Assembly (NCBI GenBank): GCA_021767625.1
Contig: JAASTB010000117.1
Location: 1-7,209 of the forward strand
Source: Wenzhouxiangella sp.
GTDB lineage: Bacteria > Pseudomonadota > Gammaproteobacteria > Xanthomonadales > Wenzhouxiangellaceae
Reading direction: 5' to 3'
DNA: 7,209 nucleotides
This document shows, piece after piece, positions 6,637-7,209 of this stretch. Both the position numbers and the translations under genes were made by a program. Within the stretch, counting starts at the first letter, position 1. Every line of letters starts with the position of its first letter. Under the pieces are notes generated by a model, which saw only the letters and a list, made by a program, of their open reading frames with translations, had not been told where the DNA came from and ran no database searches.

Positions 6637-7209
6637 CTAGACCGGCTCGAAATCGCTGGTGAAGTGCCGCAGGAACTTCGGCTCCCAGGTTATCCGGTAG
6701 CCGGGCGCGGAATGCCGCTGGTCCCGCACCCGCTCGAAGGCCTCGATGATGTAATCGACGTGGCTCTGGGTGTACACGCGGCGCGGGATGGCCAGGCGCA
6801 CGAGTTCGCGCGGCGCCGGCACCAGCTTGCCGGCATCGTCGTACTTGCCGAACATTACCGAACCGATCTCCACCGAGCGGATACCCGCCATCTTGTAGAG
6901 CTCGCAGACCAGCGACTGTCCGGGGTACTGGTCGACGGGCAGATGATCATAGAGCTTGCCGGCGTCGACGTAGACGGCGTGCCCGCCGATCGGTTTGATC
7001 ACGGGAATGCCCAGGCGGTCGAGGTGTTCGCCCAGGTAGGCGGTCGACCGGGTCCGGTAACGCAGATAGTCCTCGTTGAAGATTTCCTCGAGCCCGATTG
7101 CGATCGCCTCCATGTCGCGCCCGGAAAGTCCGCCGTATGTTGTGTAGCCCTCCGTGATGATCAGCACGCTCGTGCAGTGCTCGGCCAGTTCGGCGTCGTT
7201 GAGCGCCAG
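6637..7209 (-). CDS. tnaA: Tryptophanase/tyrosine phenol-lyase family enzyme, C-terminal part (probable tryptophanase)
   Basis: The C-terminal 190 residues are visible; the frame continues past base 7209, so the start, the PLP lysine and well over half of the protein are missing. These PLP beta-eliminating lyases cleave L-tryptophan to indole, pyruvate and ammonia, or L-tyrosine to phenol. GGHAVYVDAGK (visible 75-85), CELYK, VEIGS (113-117), IPRRVYT (142-148) and the ending EPK-x2-RHFT match the family closely. R143 is the expected carboxylate-binding arginine. Two discriminating sites favour tryptophanase: Ile115, where TPL has Arg381, and His182, where TPL has Phe448 and E. coli TnaA has His463. 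The GGLSGRDMEA stretch, by contrast, looks TPL-like. The GTG at 7167 is an internal valine codon and not a start. It is the most upstream visible gene of the tightly spaced - strand set. Confidence 0.85.
   Translation of the reverse strand: MALNDAELAEHCTSVLIITEGYTTYGGLSGRDMEAIAIGLEEIFNEDYLRYRTRSTAYLGEHLDRLGIPVIKPIGGHAVYVDAGKLYDHLPVDQYPGQSLVCELYKMAGIRSVEIGSVMFGKYDDAGKLVPAPRELVRLAIPRRVYTQSHVDYIIEAFERVRDQRHSAPGYRITWEPKFLRHFTSDFEPV

Noticed and set aside
5745..6662. A 305-codon open frame on the + strand
   Set aside because: It is antisense to the aldehyde dehydrogenase, rich in Arg/His/Ala with no recognisable motif; long antisense frames are common in GC-rich DNA.
1..7209. tRNA, rRNA, CRISPR, insertion sequence, attachment site or phage defence genes
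   Set aside because: I saw no cloverleaf-like sequence, direct repeat array, terminal inverted repeat or transposase/nuclease motif on either strand.

Overview
This is a compact, GC-rich stretch of bacterial chromosome with an ordinary Gram-negative gene set. An outer-membrane LpxR-type deacylase, a Fur-box-controlled bfd-bfr pair and a c-di-GMP EAL protein together suggest a proteobacterium, most likely a gammaproteobacterium. The sequence alone does not fix the genus. Seven protein genes are visible, two of them cut by the window edges. I see no RNA gene, mobile element, CRISPR array or repeat family, and no stretch over 300 bases lacks a gene.

Left part (1-2018): the 3' end of an LpxR-family lipid A 3'-O-deacylase gene on the + strand converges with, and overlaps by 34 bp, a - strand gene for a two-domain FHA-EAL protein. 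That protein is probably a cyclic-di-GMP phosphodiesterase with a phosphopeptide-binding input domain, and its full EAL catalytic set is present.

Middle (2019-2980): a 126-bp divergent spacer carries a good Fur box over a predicted promoter for bfd (bacterioferritin-associated [2Fe-2S] ferredoxin). Bfr (bacterioferritin) follows, with every ferroxidase ligand and the heme methionine at standard positions. The two form an iron storage and release unit: Bfr stores iron as ferric mineral and Bfd passes electrons to its heme to mobilise it. A strong hairpin terminator closes this unit.

Right part (2981-7209, all - strand; transcription runs from high to low coordinates): the C-terminal 190 residues of a tryptophanase/tyrosine phenol-lyase family enzyme (diagnostic residues favour tryptophanase), then, 1 nt later, a class-3-type aldehyde dehydrogenase, then, 22 nt later, a PlsC-like acyltransferase. 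After 78 bp comes a class III omega-aminotransferase of the putrescine/beta-alanine:pyruvate type. The first three genes are spaced like an operon. A possible metabolic link, which is inference, is that the beta-lyase yields pyruvate, the usual amino acceptor of such omega-transaminases, and the transaminase yields aldehydes that the dehydrogenase could oxidise.

I found no clearly new system. The points most worth a second look are the FHA-EAL architecture, the apparently leaderless Fur-boxed bfd transcript with bfr behind it, and the mixed lyase/dehydrogenase/acyltransferase/transaminase cluster.
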